Virus record (IMG/VR): IMGVR_UViG_3300031951_021456
Coordinates: 62,001-126,000 of that record
Source of the DNA: a virus
Strand: one strand, 5' to 3'
DNA: 64,000 bases
Under the pieces are notes generated by a model. That model saw only the letters and a program-made list of their open reading frames with translations, ran no database searches and had not been told where the DNA came from. Both the position numbers and the translations under genes were made by a program. Numbering within the stretch: position 1 is the first letter of the stretch; each line of letters starts with the position of its first letter. Below are positions 17,282 to 26,085 of this stretch, piece by piece.

Positions 17282-17479
17282 ATGATTGGAACAAAGGTTA
17301 GCACAGACTTAGTTGCACGAGTCCAAATTGAAAGGTTTGTAATTTCTATGGATGACCTTAAAGAGTATATGAGAAAAAAATTTAGTGCTGGTGGTTGGTA
17401 TGATGTTGAGTTTCGGATCAATATCTTCTCCCCAGATTCATTAATAATTATATCACGGAAAAGAATAGTTAAGGTGTAA
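17282..17479 (+). CDS. Small unknown protein (65 aa)
   Basis: Single alpha/beta unit; the end (FSPDSLIIISRKRIVKV) resembles the C-terminal strand region of the preceding 16592 gene (AGGWYDVEFRI vs TAKIVIHENQFVDIF), so a partial paralogue is possible. Confidence 0.6.
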   Translation: MIGTKVSTDLVARVQIERFVISMDDLKEYMRKKFSAGGWYDVEFRINIFSPDSLIIISRKRIVKV

Positions 17480-17540
17480 AAGAACATATAGATCTTGTTA
17501 ATTCTGTCTGCAATCCCCACTTCTCATTTATCTAAACAAA

Positions 17541-17903
17541 ATGACTTCTACCACTCCAACTCAAACAATGAAAAAGAAAATTACTAAGGCATTAGTTTGG
17601 AATTTGACCAATATAGTGGAATTGTTTCTCATCTACCAGTGGATTTTTAATGATGTTTATTGGGCAGGAAATCTCATTAAATTTTGGATTGTATTTATTT
17701 TTATTTGTACTCTTGCTGTTATATCTTCACCCGAAGCTGTAAAAAGACAACGTGAAATTGGACGATCTGTTCCTAAAATTTTAGCATATATTTCTTATAT
17801 TTTATCAATTGCTTTGATCGTATCTCAAGGCCATTTTGTTTTTGGTGCACTTTATACACTTTCTGCTTGTTTTGAAATTTATAATTTTGATGGAACTGAT
17901 TAA
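17541..17903 (+). CDS. Multi-span membrane protein (120 aa)
   Basis: Three to four hydrophobic spans (about residues 20-38, 45-62, 80-96, 98-112) separated by short basic loops (KRQREIGR). Inner-membrane location is likely. Function unknown. Confidence 0.7.
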   Translation: MTSTTPTQTMKKKITKALVWNLTNIVELFLIYQWIFNDVYWAGNLIKFWIVFIFICTLAVISSPEAVKRQREIGRSVPKILAYISYILSIALIVSQGHFVFGALYTLSACFEIYNFDGTD

Positions 17904-17904
17904 A

Positions 17905-18186
17905 ATGAAAACCTCTCCTTGGATTGTTGATGGTCATTGTGCAATTCGTGTGTTGAATGGTAGTAATTCTGACCAAATCAAAAATAGGATTGCATTCATT
18001 GAAAAATCTCCTCGTATTCGGTTATCATCCTATACGGGTGATAACGATTATGAAAATTGGGCATATGGCCCTAAAGGAAGCAGTGGTGGAAATCCTGAAA
18101 TAGACTTGACTTATGGATTTGATCCCATTTCTCGTCAATGGTGCGATGAACAATTAACTGCTATTGGTTACACACTAGGAGAATAA
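17905..18186 (+). CDS. Unknown protein (93 aa)
   Basis: Begins 1 base after the membrane protein stop; ATG 17905 fits better than the long upstream extension. Gly/Asp-rich middle (YTGDNDYENWAYGPKGSSGG). No family recognised. Confidence 0.65.
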   Translation: MKTSPWIVDGHCAIRVLNGSNSDQIKNRIAFIEKSPRIRLSSYTGDNDYENWAYGPKGSSGGNPEIDLTYGFDPISRQWCDEQLTAIGYTLGE

Positions 18187-18188
18187 AA

Positions 18189-18503
18189 ATGAAACGCAGA
18201 ATCTACAGAAAATATTGGAACCTTATCTTTAAGAAAGTTTTCAATAAGTGTCATATGCATGGCGAAGACATTGAGATTACTTGTTCAAAAATCAGAAAAT
18301 ATAGAAAGTATCTTCAGAGAATGAAGTATCATCATCAACAAAGTGAACAGGATTATCGTAGTGGATATGAGACTTATGGTTATGAAAGTATTGTAGACAT
18401 TGAGACCAGTCTTCTCTACATTTCAGACAGGTTTCATTCTGGATTTCGTTTAGCATGGTTAGTTAATGTTCCTGAAGAAGTTGATAAATTAATGAACACC
18501 TGA
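18189..18503 (+). CDS. Basic helical protein (104 aa)
   Basis: N-terminal half is strongly basic (MKRRIYRKYWNLIFKKVF, KIRKYRKYLQRMKYHHQQ) and could bind nucleic acid; the C-terminal half is acidic. No named family. Confidence 0.65.
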   Translation: MKRRIYRKYWNLIFKKVFNKCHMHGEDIEITCSKIRKYRKYLQRMKYHHQQSEQDYRSGYETYGYESIVDIETSLLYISDRFHSGFRLAWLVNVPEEVDKLMNT

Positions 18504-18544
18504 CCATCTTGTAGAATCTCTCACTTCACACTCATCTAACCATT

Positions 18545-18757
18545 ATGAAAAACTACAGGATTAAAAAAGTAACAGAATCAAATTGTATTATGTATTTTCC
18601 GCAAAGAAAAATTCTTGGATTGTTTTGGATTGATATGTTTAGATATAACCCGTATTATGATGGGTTTGATTCTTATGAAAATGCACATGAAGCACTTTAT
18701 AATGCTATTTGTAAACCTGAAGTTGAATACATTGATGTATATTTTGAAAATGAATGA
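18545..18757 (+). CDS. Small unknown protein (70 aa)
   Basis: Alpha/beta with a Tyr/Asp-rich end (NPYYDGFDSYENAHEALYNA); the 'DSYENAHEA' helix recalls short modules in other small phage proteins. No function assigned. Confidence 0.6.
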   Translation: MKNYRIKKVTESNCIMYFPQRKILGLFWIDMFRYNPYYDGFDSYENAHEALYNAICKPEVEYIDVYFENE

Positions 18758-18814
18758 ACACCTGATCATCTGGCACACCTCTATTCACTTTGAGGGGTGT
18801 GCTCGTGCTATGCT
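18756..18814 (+). promoter_or_regulatory. Dyad-type promoter
   Basis: GAACACCTGATCATCTGGCA at 18756-18775 and TATGCT at 18809-18814. This sets the start of the next gene at ATG 18838. Confidence 0.55.
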
Positions 18815-18837
18815 GCTTTCAGCAACCAAATTCCAAA

Positions 18838-19287
18838 ATGACTTCTCTTCATCTTGATTCCTCGGTTAGCGGACACCTTTTCAAAGATATTAAAATTTCT
18901 CTTTCTGATGATGAACAAGTTAATATCACACGGTTCATTAAAATTTATTATTTTGGTGATGATGAAATAACAAATGAAGAGATCTTAGACTATCCAAATG
19001 ATGTTGTAGAAGGATACACTGCTGCTCTTGGTAGGTTAAGAGGTGGGTGGTCTACAACACTTTCAATGTCTTTTAATCACAATGGGAATCCTTGTATTAA
19101 AATTTCCGAATATGACATTGCTGGTTATGACGAAATTGACAAAATAAAAGAACAAATAGGTTGTTCTTCAGGTTGTGCAATTGATGTATATTTGCTTAGA
19201 AGAAAATTGGATTGGACACGAGAACAAGAACTTGAGCTAATCAATACTCATAATGCCGGTGTTCCATCACATGTTACATTGCTTTGA
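18838..19287 (+). CDS. Unknown protein with CS-CA-DVY-LR module (149 aa)
   Basis: The C-terminal 50 residues (IKEQIGCSSGCAIDVYLLRR then LDWTREQELELINTHNAGV) are paralogous to the 15549 gene. The N-terminal ~95 residues form a separate, unrecognised alpha/beta domain. Start set by the promoter just upstream. Confidence 0.7.
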   Translation: MTSLHLDSSVSGHLFKDIKISLSDDEQVNITRFIKIYYFGDDEITNEEILDYPNDVVEGYTAALGRLRGGWSTTLSMSFNHNGNPCIKISEYDIAGYDEIDKIKEQIGCSSGCAIDVYLLRRKLDWTREQELELINTHNAGVPSHVTLL

Positions 19288-19288
19288 T

Positions 19289-19423
19289 ATGAAAGCTAAA
19301 ATTTCTGAGGATCTCTTCAAATTTTCTGAAAATCTATATGGCAATTTTACAATAAAGTGCACACATATGAAATTTTATCCAAAAGCACTCCAACAAACTT
19401 GTTTACTTATCTTTTTACCATGA
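19289..19423 (+). CDS. Possible small protein (44 aa)
   Basis: MKAKISEDLFKFSENLYGNF start directly behind the preceding stop. No motif; coding status uncertain. Confidence 0.35.
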   Translation: MKAKISEDLFKFSENLYGNFTIKCTHMKFYPKALQQTCLLIFLP

Positions 19424-19461
19424 ATCTCTCAGTCAATAGTTTTTATAAAAATTAATGAATA

Positions 19462-19517
19462 GACAGAATAAGAAGTGGCACAAAGTTAAAGATTTTTCAC
19501 CCGAGACCATATATTAT
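19462..19517 (+). promoter_or_regulatory. Dyad-type promoter
   Basis: GACAGAATAAGAAGTGGCAC at 19462-19481 followed by TATATTATT at 19510-19518. Confidence 0.45.
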
Positions 19518-19539
19518 TAGAGAGTTCACCATCCAGCAA

Positions 19540-19674
19540 ATGACTAACCGACAGCTTTGTATTTTGGTATTTTCCTTGTCTACTCTAGCATTCGCACTTC
19601 AAATTAATAGCCTAATTTTAACATCATTAGTAATAAACATATCCGCAATTTTCGCTATTTACACAAGAAACTAA
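19540..19674 (+). CDS. Small membrane protein (44 aa)
   Basis: MTNRQLCILVFSLSTLAFAL followed by a second hydrophobic run to IFAIYTRN: two short spans. Ends 1 base before the next ATG. Confidence 0.5.
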   Translation: MTNRQLCILVFSLSTLAFALQINSLILTSLVINISAIFAIYTRN

Positions 19675-19675
19675 A

Positions 19676-19882
19676 ATGGAACCTTTTGATCTTTCTACAT
19701 CCCAAAAATTTGAGATTGAGCGCTTTAATCGCGCTATTGATAATACCACAAATATTGAAGATTTGCGTAAAATTGCTAAGCAACTTTTACAGGCTTGGTT
19801 TGTTCAAAAATCAGCAACAAGATGGGTAATGGAAGGCTCTTTAAATCGTAATTTGCCTTCTATTCCACCTCAACCAGAATAA
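19676..19882 (+). CDS. Small helical protein, phage/cyanobacterial type (68 aa)
   Basis: Helix-rich: FEIERFNRAIDNTTNIEDLR then IAKQLLQAWFVQKSATRWVM. From memory this pattern (NRxI...tnIEeL...LLxaW...Q...TxW) recurs in small proteins of T4-like cyanophages and cyanobacteria, which supports the host inference. Function unknown. Confidence 0.65.
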   Translation: MEPFDLSTSQKFEIERFNRAIDNTTNIEDLRKIAKQLLQAWFVQKSATRWVMEGSLNRNLPSIPPQPE

Positions 19883-19886
19883 ATTT

Positions 19887-20084
19887 ATGTTTGTTCAAAT
19901 TTCTCCTGAAAAAAACATTGAAGTCTATTATATGAACAAGGAGAAGTGTGATAGCTATAATGATTTTCATGGGTATAATGAAAATGACAGTAATTATATC
20001 AGAGAAGGATATTATTATGAGAATATGATTGGAAATTTTAAAAGTCAGAAAGAAGCAATTGAACATGCCAAAGCTAAACTATGA
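19887..20084 (+). CDS. Small acidic Tyr/Asn-rich protein (65 aa)
   Basis: The stop overlaps the next family gene (ATGA), arguing for real translation. C-terminal helix QKEAIEHAKAKL resembles the 'EDAI..A' ends of small genes at 55-59 kb. Confidence 0.6.
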   Translation: MFVQISPEKNIEVYYMNKEKCDSYNDFHGYNENDSNYIREGYYYENMIGNFKSQKEAIEHAKAKL

Positions 20085-20437
20085 AAATCTCTACAACACA
20101 TAAAAGATTTGCAGATCGGTTAAGAGGCCAACCTGCCCTAAAATATCCTGAATATTTCTTAGGACCTAATTGGAAGGATGTATTGAATTTCTGGATTTAT
20201 TTGGATACTTTGAGTGATGATGATATTAGGTTAATTGATATGAGATATTTTGCTTTATGGGATTTAAATACCTTAAGGAATCTTGCTTGGAAAGCTGCTA
20301 AGGATACTATAGGTGTGTATTATGCAGAAGCATCTATTCTCACTCCTACATATGCTGGGACTTATGTAACCAGTGAACTTATTGGTTCTCATAAGCTTAA
20401 GTCTCTTAAGTTTCTCCCTTTGTTTTTAAACCTATGA
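20081..20437 (+). CDS. LGPNWK family member 3 (118 aa)
   Basis: Begins MKISTTHKRFADRLRGQPAL, nearly identical to member 1 (9430), then LGPNWKDVLNFWIYLDTLSD and an end ELIGSHKLKSLKFLPLFLNL. Tandem with the next copy through an ATGA overlap. Confidence 0.8.
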   Translation: MKISTTHKRFADRLRGQPALKYPEYFLGPNWKDVLNFWIYLDTLSDDDIRLIDMRYFALWDLNTLRNLAWKAAKDTIGVYYAEASILTPTYAGTYVTSELIGSHKLKSLKFLPLFLNL

Positions 20438-20805
20438 AAATCTCTACAACACATAAAAAATTTGCAGATCGGTTATGGGACCAACCTGTTTTAGAATACC
20501 CTGAACGATTTCTAGGACCTAATTGGAAGAATGTATTGAACTTCTGGATTTATTTGGATACTTTGAGTGCTGAGGATACTGATATAATTCATATGCGCTA
20601 TTTGGTTTTAGGTGAAGATGCTATAGTTTATGCTGAAAACCATGATTGGAAAGCTGCTAGGGATACTATAGGTTTTACATATGCAGATGCAACTTGTCAT
20701 ATAACTTTTACATTTCCAAGCATTTATACAACTCTTGAACTCATTGGTTCTCATAATCTTGAGTATTTGACTTTTCTTCCATTGTTTTTAAAACATAAAA
20801 TTTAA
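20434..20805 (+). CDS. LGPNWK family member 4 (123 aa)
   Basis: First 50 residues are nearly the same as member 3, then the middle diverges (EDTDIIHMRYLVLGEDAIVY) before the common LELIGSHNLEYLTFLPLFLK end. Tandem duplication with a hypervariable core. Confidence 0.8.
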   Translation: MKISTTHKKFADRLWDQPVLEYPERFLGPNWKNVLNFWIYLDTLSAEDTDIIHMRYLVLGEDAIVYAENHDWKAARDTIGFTYADATCHITFTFPSIYTTLELIGSHNLEYLTFLPLFLKHKI

Positions 20806-20841
20806 TCAATTATATCCATTAATCTATAATAATATTTTCAC

Positions 20842-20899
20842 GGACACCTTTTCAACTGGCACATTATGAAAACTCTGAAAGATGTTGTTGAGCTAAAAT
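20842..20899 (+). promoter_or_regulatory. Dyad-type promoter
   Basis: GGACACCTTTTCAACTGGCA at 20842-20861 with TAAAAT at 20894-20899. Confidence 0.5.
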
Positions 20900-20920
20900 A
20901 AAAAAGTTCACACAAAAATC

Positions 20921-21004
20921 ATGATTCTCTTCATTACTGTTGCAGCAATTGTGCCAGAATCAATCGCATATTCTTTAATTCTTTTTAATCTCCCTCTTGT
21001 TTGA
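20921..21004 (+). CDS. Possible 27-aa hydrophobic peptide
   Basis: ATG 20921 encodes MILFITVAAIVPESIAYSLI and seven more residues. It sits between a promoter and the helicase gene; a leader peptide or chance ORF. Confidence 0.25.
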   Translation: MILFITVAAIVPESIAYSLILFNLPLV

Positions 21005-21024
21005 AAAATTATTCATAACAAACA

Positions 21025-22263
21025 ATGGAACTCCGACTGCAACAAAAAAAGGCCATTGAAGTTCTTTCTCAGGCAAATAGAGGAATTATTGCAATGGCTC
21101 CAGGCTCAGGGAAAACTCTCATTCAAATTCATGATTCAAAAAGAATTTTTGAACAATCTGAAGAACCACAGACTGTTGTAGTTGTAGCGCCAAGAATACT
21201 TCTTGCTTCGCAGTTATCTTTTGATTATGGAAAGCACATTAATTGTGCTAAGTATCTCCATGTTCACTCAAAAATTGGAAAGGTAAATCATTATCATACA
21301 ACAGATAAAGAAAATATCAGACAATGGTGTGAAATTCATAAGGAGCACCATAAACTAATTTTTACCACCTATCATTCACTCAAAAAGATTTATAAATCAG
21401 GGATTACGGTAAATACATATATGTTTGATGAATCACATAATTCAACATCTGCTGGGTTTCATGAATATGTGAAAAAGGTAAGTGATAATAATCAAAGATG
21501 CTTCCATTTTAGTGGTACACCTAGATTTAGCAGGGCACCTAAAAATCCGAAAAAGACAAAAAAACCTGGAATGAATGATCCAGTTTATGGTGAAATTATA
21601 GTAAAAGCCACAGCAGCAGAAATGATTAAGCATGGTTATATCTTAAAGCCAAGGGTCATTTCTCATTATCTTGAATGGGTTGAAGAGAGAACTGCACAAC
21701 ATGATGCAACAGATATCTTAAATATCATTAAGACATACAATCTTTCTAAACTTCTTATAAACGTAAGAAAAACATCAAATATGATGGAAATGCTTTCAGA
21801 GACAAATTTTCAAGAGTCTTTGAGAGAACTTGGCTATGATTTATTACATATTACTTCAAATTATGGTCCAGTGTATAATGGTAAAAAAATTAAAAGGGAC
21901 AGATTTTTCCAACTCTTAGATAAGCTTGGTGAATCTATGGATAAAAAATATGTCATTTTAAATTATTCAATTTTAGGTGAAGGAATAAACATTAAATCAT
22001 TAGATGCTGTACTCTTACTAAGGCAACTAAATCTAATAAAACTTATTCAAACTATAGGGCGAGCAATCAGACTCTCTTCTGAGGATCAAAGGGCTATTGA
22101 TAATGGAAGCTTAAAGGCATGTGATTATATGAATTATCTTAAACCTGAAGGTTTAGTAATTATACCTGTTTATGATAAAAGACTTTTAGAGCAATCTAAA
22201 AGTATTACAACCACTGTTGAAGATGTCTATGAAAAGGGAGAACTCCCAATTATGCAAGTTTAA
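21025..22263 (+). CDS. SF2 DNA/RNA helicase (DEAD/H-type)
   Basis: A 412-aa ATP-dependent helicase or translocase. Walker A is APGSGKT (25-31), motif II DESH (135-138), motif III FSGTP, motif V ILGEGINIKSLDAV, and motif VI QTIGRAIRL. The two RecA-like domains are complete and there are no additional nuclease domains. Its overall layout is that of phage restart/recombination helicases such as the UvsW type, though it is shorter than T4 UvsW. It is followed by a LGPNWK family gene after 4 bases. Confidence 0.9.
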   Translation: MELRLQQKKAIEVLSQANRGIIAMAPGSGKTLIQIHDSKRIFEQSEEPQTVVVVAPRILLASQLSFDYGKHINCAKYLHVHSKIGKVNHYHTTDKENIRQWCEIHKEHHKLIFTTYHSLKKIYKSGITVNTYMFDESHNSTSAGFHEYVKKVSDNNQRCFHFSGTPRFSRAPKNPKKTKKPGMNDPVYGEIIVKATAAEMIKHGYILKPRVISHYLEWVEERTAQHDATDILNIIKTYNLSKLLINVRKTSNMMEMLSETNFQESLRELGYDLLHITSNYGPVYNGKKIKRDRFFQLLDKLGESMDKKYVILNYSILGEGINIKSLDAVLLLRQLNLIKLIQTIGRAIRLSSEDQRAIDNGSLKACDYMNYLKPEGLVIIPVYDKRLLEQSKSITTTVEDVYEKGELPIMQV

Positions 22264-22267
22264 ACTC

Positions 22268-22627
22268 ATGAAAATCTCTTCAACACATCAACAATTTGCA
22301 AATGATTTAAAAGACCAAACTGCTCTAGAATACCCTGAACGTTTTCTAGGACCCAATTGGAAGAATGTCCTGAACTTCTGGATTTACTTGGATACTTTGA
22401 ATGATGAAGAGAGTGAGTTAATTAATAAGCGTTATTGGGCTTCAGAAGATTTAATGAATTTAACAAATCTTTCTTTTAAAACTGCTGAAGCTATTATAGG
22501 GCATGAAAATGCATCTGTAGCTTGGAGTGTCACTCCTTCATTTTCATCTGCTTGTGCAACCTGTGAACTCATTGGCTCACATAATCTAGAGTCTTTTAAG
22601 TTTCTTCCATTGTTTCTAAATATGTGA
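22268..22627 (+). CDS. LGPNWK family member 5 (119 aa)
   Basis: Start at ATG 22268, just after the helicase stop; the longer in-frame extension upstream lies inside the helicase gene. Carries QTALEYPERFLGPNWKNVLN and CELIGSHNLESFKFLPLFLN with a variable core. Confidence 0.8.
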   Translation: MKISSTHQQFANDLKDQTALEYPERFLGPNWKNVLNFWIYLDTLNDEESELINKRYWASEDLMNLTNLSFKTAEAIIGHENASVAWSVTPSFSSACATCELIGSHNLESFKFLPLFLNM

Positions 22628-22680
22628 CACTTTAAAAACTGCCCACCTGCACACAACAACATGATAGATTTTGCTATGAT
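22624..22680 (+). promoter_or_regulatory. Dyad-type promoter
   Basis: GTGACACTTTAAAAACTGCC at 22624-22643; TATGAT at 22675-22680 preceded by TGC. Confidence 0.65.
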
Positions 22681-22700
22681 TACTGTGAATTTAAGAACCG

Positions 22701-23213
22701 ATGAACATTTTTGCAACCTCTTTTTGTCCAGAACAGTCTGCAATTGTTCTCCCAGATTTACATATTAAAAAGATGCCAATTGAATGCTGTCAAATGCTTG
22801 CTTATGTTGCATCTCCTTGGATTCACAATTACGGAACTATTCCTAAAAAAGATGGAACACCATACATGACAAAAAGAAACAGCCCTCGCCTTAAACATCC
22901 ATGTACGCTATGGGTAGCAGAATCTATTCATAATGCTCATTGGCTAATTTATCATGGGTTTATGTTGTGCGAGGAATATTTTAGACGTTATGAAAAACAA
23001 ATTGCATGTTATGGATCTCTTTTAAATGCTCTAGAAATATTTCCTGATGGTGACTTTAATAAGATTACACCATTTATTAGAGCTATGCCTGATCATTTGA
23101 AGTTTGATAAGACAATTGACACATTTACAGCCTATAAAAAATATCTTGCATCAAAATCATGGGCAGCAAACAATTATAAAAAACTTCCATCCCGCAAACC
23201 AAATTGGATTTAA
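22701..23213 (+). CDS. Conserved phage protein (170 aa)
   Basis: Pattern MNIFATSFCPEQSA...IKKMPIECCQMLAYV...HPCTLWVAES...NAHWLIYHGFMLCEEYFRRY is one I associate with a widespread phage family of unknown function (N-terminal '..KxVVKMxLEtaQlL', 'HPCxxWxxxs.xNYxWL', 'LCxEYxxRY'). It sits behind its own promoter. No enzymatic role is safely assignable. Confidence 0.8.
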   Translation: MNIFATSFCPEQSAIVLPDLHIKKMPIECCQMLAYVASPWIHNYGTIPKKDGTPYMTKRNSPRLKHPCTLWVAESIHNAHWLIYHGFMLCEEYFRRYEKQIACYGSLLNALEIFPDGDFNKITPFIRAMPDHLKFDKTIDTFTAYKKYLASKSWAANNYKKLPSRKPNWI

Positions 23214-23219
23214 TTATAA

Positions 23220-23594
23220 ATGAAAATCTCAACTTCTCTTAAATATTTTCAAGACAACTATCACTATGATATTCCTAAACTTGGTTCCAATTATAAGAAT
23301 ATTTTAAACTTTTGGATTTTTATTGATACATTAAATATCAACCAATGGAATAAAATTGAAAAAGCTTTTTATCTAATTGAACAAGGTTACAATCTAACAG
23401 AAATTAAACACTTTGCTGCGGATTTAAACGGCTATGCATATGAAATTCAACTTTCCACATGGGGATGTCCATATAAAAAATATAATTTATCACTAAGATC
23501 TCCAATATTTGCAGCTTATGAACTAATTGCAATGGATAAAATTCTTGATGAAGGAAAAACTCTACAGATTTTACCACTATTTTTAGATTTATGA
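23220..23594 (+). CDS. LGPNWK family member 6, divergent (124 aa)
   Basis: Shows a weakened version of the signature (KLGSNYKNILNFWIFIDTLN) and an end AYELIAMDKILDEG...LPLFLDL. It overlaps the following exonuclease gene by ATGA. More diverged than the others, so probably an old branch. Confidence 0.75.
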   Translation: MKISTSLKYFQDNYHYDIPKLGSNYKNILNFWIFIDTLNINQWNKIEKAFYLIEQGYNLTEIKHFAADLNGYAYEIQLSTWGCPYKKYNLSLRSPIFAAYELIAMDKILDEGKTLQILPLFLDL

Positions 23595-24178
23595 ACCCCA
23601 TAAGAAAAACCAACTATCTTTCTATTGATTTAGAACTTAATACTGATGGAACACAAACATATGAAATTTGCGAAATTGGAGTAGCTCTAGGAAATATTGA
23701 TGAAATATTTTTAACAGATTCAAGGGTTATTAAAATTAAGCAGCCTCTATTTGAAAAAACTACAGAAATTACCAAAATTACACAAGAAGAGATTGATTCT
23801 GGGATCTCATTAAATGAAGCTGCTCAATGGCTTTCTGAAATAATTGATACTCATAAGCCTTTTGTAAATCCAGTACAATGGGGTGTTAGTGATTCTTTTG
23901 AATTGTTAGCTGAATTTAAACAGAACAATATTAATTTTCCATATTTTGGAAGACGAATTATTGATGTAAAACACATCTTTCTTTTTATTGAAGCTGCATA
24001 TGGTAGAAGTCTTTCTGGTGGATTAAGAAGTGCAATGGGTAAACATAAGCTCAAATTTTTCGGTACTCCACATAGAGCAGAGTGTGATGCTCACAATACT
24101 TTAAGATTATTTTTTCACCTTTTGAAACGACAAAGAAGTCTTGAAGAAATTATAGTTAAATCTAAATCCATTTTTTAA
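23591..24178 (+). CDS. DEDDh 3'-5' exonuclease-like protein
   Basis: RNase T/DnaQ-type fold: SIDLEL gives the first Asp-Glu pair (D13, E15), a later NPVQWGVSDSFEL could provide the second Asp, and PHRAECDAHNTLRL supplies the His and last Asp (HxAxxD). A 195-aa stand-alone exonuclease, acting on DNA or RNA ends. Located between a LGPNWK gene and a SLOG-fold gene. Confidence 0.8.
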   Translation: MNPIRKTNYLSIDLELNTDGTQTYEICEIGVALGNIDEIFLTDSRVIKIKQPLFEKTTEITKITQEEIDSGISLNEAAQWLSEIIDTHKPFVNPVQWGVSDSFELLAEFKQNNINFPYFGRRIIDVKHIFLFIEAAYGRSLSGGLRSAMGKHKLKFFGTPHRAECDAHNTLRLFFHLLKRQRSLEEIIVKSKSIF

Positions 24179-24180
24179 TA

Positions 24181-24687
24181 ATGAAAATATATACTGGTAT
24201 TGGAAGCCGTTCAACACCTGAACACATCATAACATTAATTCATGGAATTTCAAAAAAGTTGAATGAACAAGGATTTTTATTGAGATCTGGTGGAGCTAAT
24301 GGGGCAGACTCGGCATTTGAGAAATTCTCAACAAATAGAGAAATCTATTTACCTTGGGATGGATTTAATAGAAGAACACATGATGGATCATCTTATTTTG
24401 AGTTTTTGAAGTGCCCTGCGTGGACCACAGCAACTTCTAGTGTTAATACTTTTCATCCATATCATGAAAAACTTTCATCATCTGCTAGACTTCTAATGGC
24501 TCGCAATTTTATGCAAATTATGGGCGCAGACGGTAAGACTCCCACCAATTTTGTGATATGTTGGACTAAAGAGGGAAAAGATATTGGAGGAACTTCACAG
24601 GCACTGAGAATCGCAAGACATGAAAATATTCCTGTTCTCAATTTGGGGAATCTTAAGATAGAAAGACACTTTACAAACTGGCTGTAA
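24181..24687 (+). CDS. DprA/SLOG-like nucleotide-binding protein
   Basis: GIGSRSTP at the start, LRSGGANGADSAFE, and GGTSQALRIA near the end form the Rossmann-like SLOG signature seen in phage 'DprA-like' proteins. It may bind a nucleotide ligand or DNA. The final residues (ERHFTNWL) are encoded by the next promoter's dyad (GACACTTTACAAACTGG). Confidence 0.8.
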   Translation: MKIYTGIGSRSTPEHIITLIHGISKKLNEQGFLLRSGGANGADSAFEKFSTNREIYLPWDGFNRRTHDGSSYFEFLKCPAWTTATSSVNTFHPYHEKLSSSARLLMARNFMQIMGADGKTPTNFVICWTKEGKDIGGTSQALRIARHENIPVLNLGNLKIERHFTNWL

Positions 24688-24720
24688 AGTGATCTGTTGG
24701 TCTAAAAATTTTGATATGGT
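24665..24720 (+). promoter_or_regulatory. Dyad-type promoter
   Basis: GACACTTTACAAACTGGCTG at 24665-24684 within the end of the SLOG gene; TATGGT at 24715-24720. Confidence 0.5.
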
Positions 24721-24743
24721 AAGCAAGATACACAAGAGAATTT

Positions 24744-25451
24744 ATGGATCTCATTCCAGTTTCTTCGGGCAGATTTGATTCATTTAGGTATCATAATGAA
24801 ACTTTCTATAGATTGAGATTTCAAGATGGTGCTAAATGGTATCGTTATCAATCATCGTTGGAAAGTTTTAAAGAGTTATTATGTGAATATATTTTAATCT
24901 CAAAGTTAGAAGAAGAATATTCTCTTTTTATACGCCCAATTAAAAAACTCACCGAAAACAAGTCTGAACTTAATACAGAAGAAGTTTTCAATTTTGTGGT
25001 TGATGCAATTAAAAATAGAACCAATTATACAAGCTTCAATCAGCAGCCAAATAGTACCAATAAATTAATTGTAGAAAGTAACTCTAAATGCTCATCTCTC
25101 TATATCTGCAGTAAACGAGATGCATATCTGAATAGAAATACTGTGGCAGCATTTTATGATGACCATTGTATAGTGTTTCCATTAGAGAATGTCATCAGGG
25201 TAAATTTAAAGAAATTATATGGATTGTTGTTCTTATTTTTACACCGAGAATATTCAATTCAACTCTATCATTATAGAGAAAATAAAAATGGTTATACCCA
25301 ACAAATTTGGAGACATAAAATTAACCCATCTGCGAATAAAAATGAGAAGATGTTTAGAAATTTTGATGAACCAATTACAATACTTTTTCGTAAAATCATT
25401 AATGATAATGATGACAATTTTACAAATTCCAATCATAAAACTGTCCACTAG
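24744..25451 (+). CDS. Unknown protein (235 aa)
   Basis: N-terminus MDLIPVSSGRFDSFRYHNET with SSxxxxxxY...YRYQSSLESFKELL resembles a KTSC-type mini-domain (short strand pair then 'Y.Y..V...'). The remainder is alpha/beta without known motifs. The C-terminus runs into the next promoter region. Confidence 0.65.
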   Translation: MDLIPVSSGRFDSFRYHNETFYRLRFQDGAKWYRYQSSLESFKELLCEYILISKLEEEYSLFIRPIKKLTENKSELNTEEVFNFVVDAIKNRTNYTSFNQQPNSTNKLIVESNSKCSSLYICSKRDAYLNRNTVAAFYDDHCIVFPLENVIRVNLKKLYGLLFLFLHREYSIQLYHYRENKNGYTQQIWRHKINPSANKNEKMFRNFDEPITILFRKIINDNDDNFTNSNHKTVH

Positions 25452-25483
25452 AACCACCAAACCTTCCAATTTGATTCTAAAAT
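25427..25483 (+). promoter_or_regulatory. Weak dyad-type promoter
   Basis: Only the right half AACTGTCCAC is clear (25439-25448); TAAAAT at 25478-25483 has the usual spacing. Confidence 0.35.
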
Positions 25484-25498
25484 ATCAATGCCTTACAA

Positions 25499-26023
25499 AT
25501 GAAAACATGCATGTCAGTTCCTAAATTTAAGATTGGAGATATTATTATCTCTAAACTAGGTACAAAACCTGGTAAAATTACCTACACAACCTGGAGCGAT
25601 TATTATGAAGTAACATATCTTCATAATAATCGCTCTGGGGCAATCTCAAAAACCAATGCAATTCTTTATCACGGAGACTCAACAATGACTCAAGATTCGC
25701 TATTTTCTTTCATCAAAGATGATGGATCCATCGGATATGCAACATACCTTGCAACCAATAGTGCAGGAGAATGGGTGGTTGAAGAGAAAGGTAGCTCAGT
25801 TATTCATACCAAACCTAAAGATAGCTTCACTGAAGTTGTTCCATTTACATTTTCTGCAAAATCTGGAAGTCAGACTGTTTCTTTTACCTGCGATGAATAT
25901 AAAGTCTTAGTTGGTGAGCTTCTTCTCCTTGATGGTTCAATTTATCAAGTTACAGGATTAAATACAAAGGCTAAAAATGCACCAAAATTCACTGGAGTAC
26001 GCCTAGTAACCAAACCCTTTTGA
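25499..26023 (+). CDS. Unknown beta-rich protein (174 aa)
   Basis: Two small barrel-like segments: FKIGDIIISKLGTKPGKITY near the N-terminus and VLVGELLLLDGSIYQVTGLN near the C-terminus, both of 'guide/anchor' SH3-like type. No catalytic motif. Followed by a clear terminator. Confidence 0.65.
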   Translation: MKTCMSVPKFKIGDIIISKLGTKPGKITYTTWSDYYEVTYLHNNRSGAISKTNAILYHGDSTMTQDSLFSFIKDDGSIGYATYLATNSAGEWVVEEKGSSVIHTKPKDSFTEVVPFTFSAKSGSQTVSFTCDEYKVLVGELLLLDGSIYQVTGLNTKAKNAPKFTGVRLVTKPF

Positions 26024-26032
26024 TAATATTTG

Positions 26033-26056
26033 GGGCTCAATTTAATGAGCCCTTTC
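26033..26056 (+). terminator. Intrinsic terminator
   Basis: GGGCTCA/TGAGCCC stem with a 6-nt loop and a short T tract. Confidence 0.65.
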
Positions 26057-26085
26057 CATTAATTAAAACCATCTAATAAATCACC

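Noticed and set aside
25219-25524. 101-aa ORF overlapping 24744 and 25499
   Set aside because: Low-complexity Ile/Met-rich translation, fully overlapped by two better genes with promoter support.
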